From contig NC_081552.1 of the NCBI RefSeq assembly GCF_963082655.1, positions 196,120,598-196,184,597 on the forward strand: a stretch of 64,000 bases of DNA, written 5' to 3'. Source of the DNA: Stomoxys calcitrans (lineage: Eukaryota; Arthropoda; Insecta; Diptera; Muscidae). Position numbers and translations under genes: made by a program. Under the pieces are notes generated by a model. That model saw nothing but the letters and a program-made list of their open reading frames with translations, was not told the origin of the DNA and did not search any database. Positions 60,765-64,000 of this stretch are shown here, piece after piece; within the stretch, counting starts at the first letter, position 1; each line of letters opens with the position of its first letter.

Positions 60765-62665
60765 CTAGCCGAACCGGACCAGCTCCGCTGCGCCTTCTTT
60801 AACTCTCATATATATTTTATGGGTGGGGACATTTCGCCCTGAATGCGGATATCGAATTCGTGCCATTGTAGCCTATGAAACTAAACGCGTTCGAATTCTG
60901 GTGAGAACATCGAGCAGAGCGGAGAAATGTTGACGACATTTGCGAGGCACTATGCCATGCATGGTCATTTAAAAAATTTTCCCCAAACACGTGTTGCACT
61001 GCGGGACGCGGTTCGGACTCGGCTATAAAAAAAGGTCCCTTATCATTGAGTTTAAACTTGCATCGGAAAGCACCCATTGCCATTGGTAATGTTTTTTCTG
61101 GTGGTAATGTTCTTCCTTAGGGTAATGTTCTCATTAGGGGAGGGATGCCACCTCAGACATTTCGACTCAAATATGGACATCAAGTTCGTGCAGCACTTCC
61201 AGATCCCTTTAATTTGAGCCCCATATTGGCATGGCAAGTAAATGTGAACCGTTTGGAGGGTGTTTTGGGGCTGGGGCGGCAACCGGCACTTTGCACTGAA
61301 AATAGATATCAAATTCGTTCTTTATTCCCAACGGAAACCGTTTGGAGGGTGTTTTGGGGCTGGGGCGGCCACCGGCACTTTGCACTGAAAATAGATATCA
61401 AATTCGTTCTTTATTCCCAACGGAAATAAAGTTCAGTTTAGGGGGTACTTTAAGGCGTACCCCAAAACACCCATTGGGCCTATTGGACCACTTTCGGATA
61501 TGGGTGGCGTTTTTGGGCTATGGGGGAAGGTCCGCCCCCAACCGATATCTAAAAATTATATAGCTTATGTTTCCTTACAGACAAACATACGAAATCTATA
61601 AAAATTTTAAGAAAATCGGTTCAGCCAAGACGACATCAGACCCGTTATGACTATATGACATAATAGGTGTAATGTCGTTTTAGAGGGGTGGCGTGACCCC
61701 CTAAACTTCGATCAGATTTTGTATGCCAGATTCGAAATCTACTGCCGCATTCCTTTCATTTGTTTGAATCCCATATTGAAATGAACGTCCAATATGTCTG
61801 TTTGGGGTTGGGGTCGACCCAACCGATGGGTACTTAGACTCAAATTTAAATACCATATTCGTGTTCTACTCTCCAATACCTTGTCCCGATGGGTCCACTT
61901 TTGATCCAAGGGTTCGTCCCCCTTCCGATACCGACAAATTATATAGCCTATGTTTCCTTCCAGACCAATCTAAACAATATGCGAAAATTTCGAGAAAATC
62001 GGTTCTGCCGTTTTTCTGTCTATACGGAACAAACAAACCGAGTCCCATATATCCTTGATTGGCTAATGTGCCCATTTTGGGCGTTTTTGTGGGGGTGGGA
62101 TGACCTTCTCTACTTCGACATGCATTTGTATGAGAGATTAGTTATCTACCTCCGCATACCCATTTCCGCATTTGATACCCGTACTGGTCTTATCGGTCCA
62201 CTTTTGATTTTGGGTGGTGTTTTTTGGGGTATCGGTGGAGGGTCCGCCCCCTTTCGTTATCAAGAAATTATAAAGCCTATTCCTACTTTCTGACCATGTT
62301 CATAATCTACTCCCGAATACCTTTCATTTGAGTCCCATATTGTCATGATCTTCAAATAAACCCAATTTAAGGGGTTTTGGGGCTGGGGTGCCCCGCCCCC
62401 CGGTACTTGGACCCAACTTTTATTATGAAATTCGTACTCTTCTCTTGAATACCTTTCATTTGAATCCCATATTGTCCCGATTGATCCATTTTTATTTGTG
62501 GGTAGTACTTTTGGGGAAAGGGGGAGGGTCCGTCCCCCTCCTGATATCAAAAAATTATATAGCCTATGTTTCCTTCCAGACCAACCTACACAATCTGTGA
62601 AAATTCCAAGGTAAACGGTTCAGCCGTTTTTGAGTCTATACGGAACAAACAAACAAACCGACAAA
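60765..62665 (-). mobile_element. Non-autonomous Helitron, minus orientation, inserted in a DINE
   Basis: The inverted 3' terminus CTAGCCGAACCGGACCAGCT starts at 60765 directly after host A. The interior array has GGGGCTGGGGCGGC and CCTTTCATTTGAATCCCATA words, complementary to the 14240-16538 family. A direct duplication of about 110 bp around 61250-61440 contains ATAGATATCAAATTCGTTCT twice. The 5' TC end is not clear, because the host DINE resumes in a degraded form. A SINE fragment lies inside (60860-61085). Confidence 0.6.
60860..61085 (+). mobile_element. SINE fragment
   Basis: A degenerate B box (CGTTCGAATTCTG), ACATTTGCGAGGCACTATGC, ACGCGGTTCGGACTCGGC and CCTTATCATTGAGTTTAAAC match the SINE body. 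The head is degraded. Confidence 0.65.
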
Positions 62666-62710
62666 GACGACAGAATGACGAAATTAGTATACCCCCATCC
62701 TATGGTGGAG

Positions 62711-64000
62711 GGTATAAAAATACAAACACGAAAATTGAATTTTGATTGTTGTTGTTGTAGCCACATTTGCATGTGTAAAATGAAATAAAAACCACATTTA
62801 TTATCCGATTTTGCTGAAATTTGAGACAGGGAGTTGTGTTAGGCCCCTCGACATCTTCCTGAAATATGGCACAGATCGGTCTAGATTTGGATATTGCTGC
62901 CATATAGACCGATCTCTCGATTTAAGGTCTTGGGCCCATAAAAGGCGCATTTATTGTCCGATGTCGCCGAAATCGGAGACAGTGAGTTGTATTAGGCCCT
63001 TCGACATTTTTTTGCAATTTGACCCTGATTGATTCAGATTTGGATATAGCTGCCATATAGACCGATCTCTCGATTTAAGGTTTTGGGCCCATAAAAAGCG
63101 CATTTATTGTCCGATGTCGCCGAAATTTGGGACAGTGAGTTGTGTTAAGCCCCTTGACATACTTCTGCAATATGGCACAGATCGTTCCAGATTTGGATAT
63201 AAAAGATTTTGGTATAAAAATACAAACACGAAAATTGAATTTTGATTGTTGTTGTTGTAGCCACATTTGCATGTGTAAAATGAAATAAAAACCACATTTA
63301 TTATCCGATTTTGCTGAAATTTGAGACAGGGAGTTGTGTTAGGCCCCTCGACATCTTCCTGAAATATGGCACAGATCGGTCTAGATTTGGATATTGCTGC
63401 CATATAGACCGATCTCTCGATTTAAGGTCTTGGGCCCATAAAAGGCGCATTTATTGTCCGATGTCGCCGAAATCGGAGACAGTGAGTTGTATTAGGCCCT
63501 TCGACATTTTTTTGCAATTTGACCCTGATTGATTCAGATTTGGATATAGCTGCCATATAGACCGATCTCTCGATTTAAGGTTTTGGGCCCATAAAAGGCG
63601 CATTTATTGTCCGATTTTGCCGAAATCGGAGACAGTGAGTTGTGTTAGGCTCTTCGATGCCTTCTTCAATTTGCCCCAGATCGGTCCAGATTTGAAAATA
63701 GTTGCCATATAGACGATCTTTCGATTTAAGGTTTTAGCTCCATAAAAGGCGCATTTATTGTCCGATTTTGCCGAAATCGGAGACAGTGAGTTGTGTTAGG
63801 CTCTTCGATGCCTTCTTCAATTTGCCCCAGATCGGTTCAGATTTGAAAATAGTTGCCATATAGACGATCTTTCGATTTAAGGTTTTAGCTCCATAAAAGG
63901 CGCATTTAAAATCCAATTTCACTGAAATTTGACACAGTGACTTATGTTAGGCTTTTCCACATTCGTGTCATATATGTTTCAGTTCGGTTTATTTTTAGAT
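62711..64000 (+). mobile_element. DINE-1-like array with large direct duplications, running off the window
   Basis: Copy-C/F-type units (TGCCATATAGACCGATCTCT, TTAAGGTCTTGGGCCCATAA) repeat at about 120-125 bp. A block at 62711-63100 recurs nearly identically at 63210-63600, including the segment TTTTGATTGTTGTTGTTGTA. A unit of about 135 bp at 63600-63735 recurs at 63755-63890. The open frames here are repeat by-products. Confidence 0.65.

Noticed and set aside
61250..61563. Gly/Trp-rich repeated small protein (GVLGLGRQPALC and similar)
   Set aside because: It is a reading through the duplicated Helitron array; no start context, splice site or homologue is evident.
1..64000. A prokaryotic-style defence, secretion or biosynthetic cluster
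   Set aside because: The sequence is eukaryotic throughout: spliced exons, retroelements, SINEs and poly(A) signals; no operon or ribosome-binding-site pattern is present.

Overview
The window is a piece of a repeat-rich dipteran genome, most likely a calyptrate (muscid-type) fly. Three things suggest this: fly-style short introns of 57-111 nt, a gene with the full architecture of Drosophila Tequila, and a dense load of DINE-1/INE-1-like elements, jockey/R1-type LINEs, tRNA-derived SINEs and mariner elements. The species is inferred, not shown.

One host gene dominates: a Tequila (graal) / neurotrypsin-like mosaic serine protease on the + strand, coding from 27281 to 59642. I assembled it from 15 exons by splice sites and phase. 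The exons sum to 7146 nt, an exact multiple of three, giving 2381 residues. Order: signal peptide; eleven chitin-binding CBM14 (peritrophin-A) modules; a cysteine-free Pro/His/Thr/Gln-rich linker of about 645 residues; LDLa; SRCR; LDLa; SRCR; trypsin-type protease with an intact His/Asp/Ser triad. The first coding exon (27281-27376) is only 96 nt and encodes exactly the signal peptide. Exons 3-8 are all phase 1-1. The six long introns (1.9-8.0 kb) consist largely of transposable elements; the other introns are 57-111 nt.

About 21 kb upstream on the same strand, a lone CBM14 exon (6360-6535) with a strong acceptor, stop codon and poly(A) signals looks like the last exon of a neighbouring gene or an older copy of a Tequila exon.

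Layout: 1-3105 LINE with a mariner relic inside it; 3304-9364 DINE-1-like elements around the lone CBM14 exon; 9593-13395 LINE fragments and a DINE; 14240-16538 a non-autonomous Helitron with clean termini; 16.7-24.1 kb a graveyard of LINE fragments; 24.5-26.5 kb one DINE nested in another; 26.8-59.8 kb the Tequila-like gene; 60.0-64.0 kb DINE and Helitron sequence.

The least expected signal is in the protein. Six of the eleven CBM14 modules lack the usual sixth cysteine and instead share a C5-x9-[DE]-[RH] tail; four of these also lost the second cysteine, its presumed disulphide partner. I found no prokaryotic system, CRISPR array, rRNA or functional tRNA gene.
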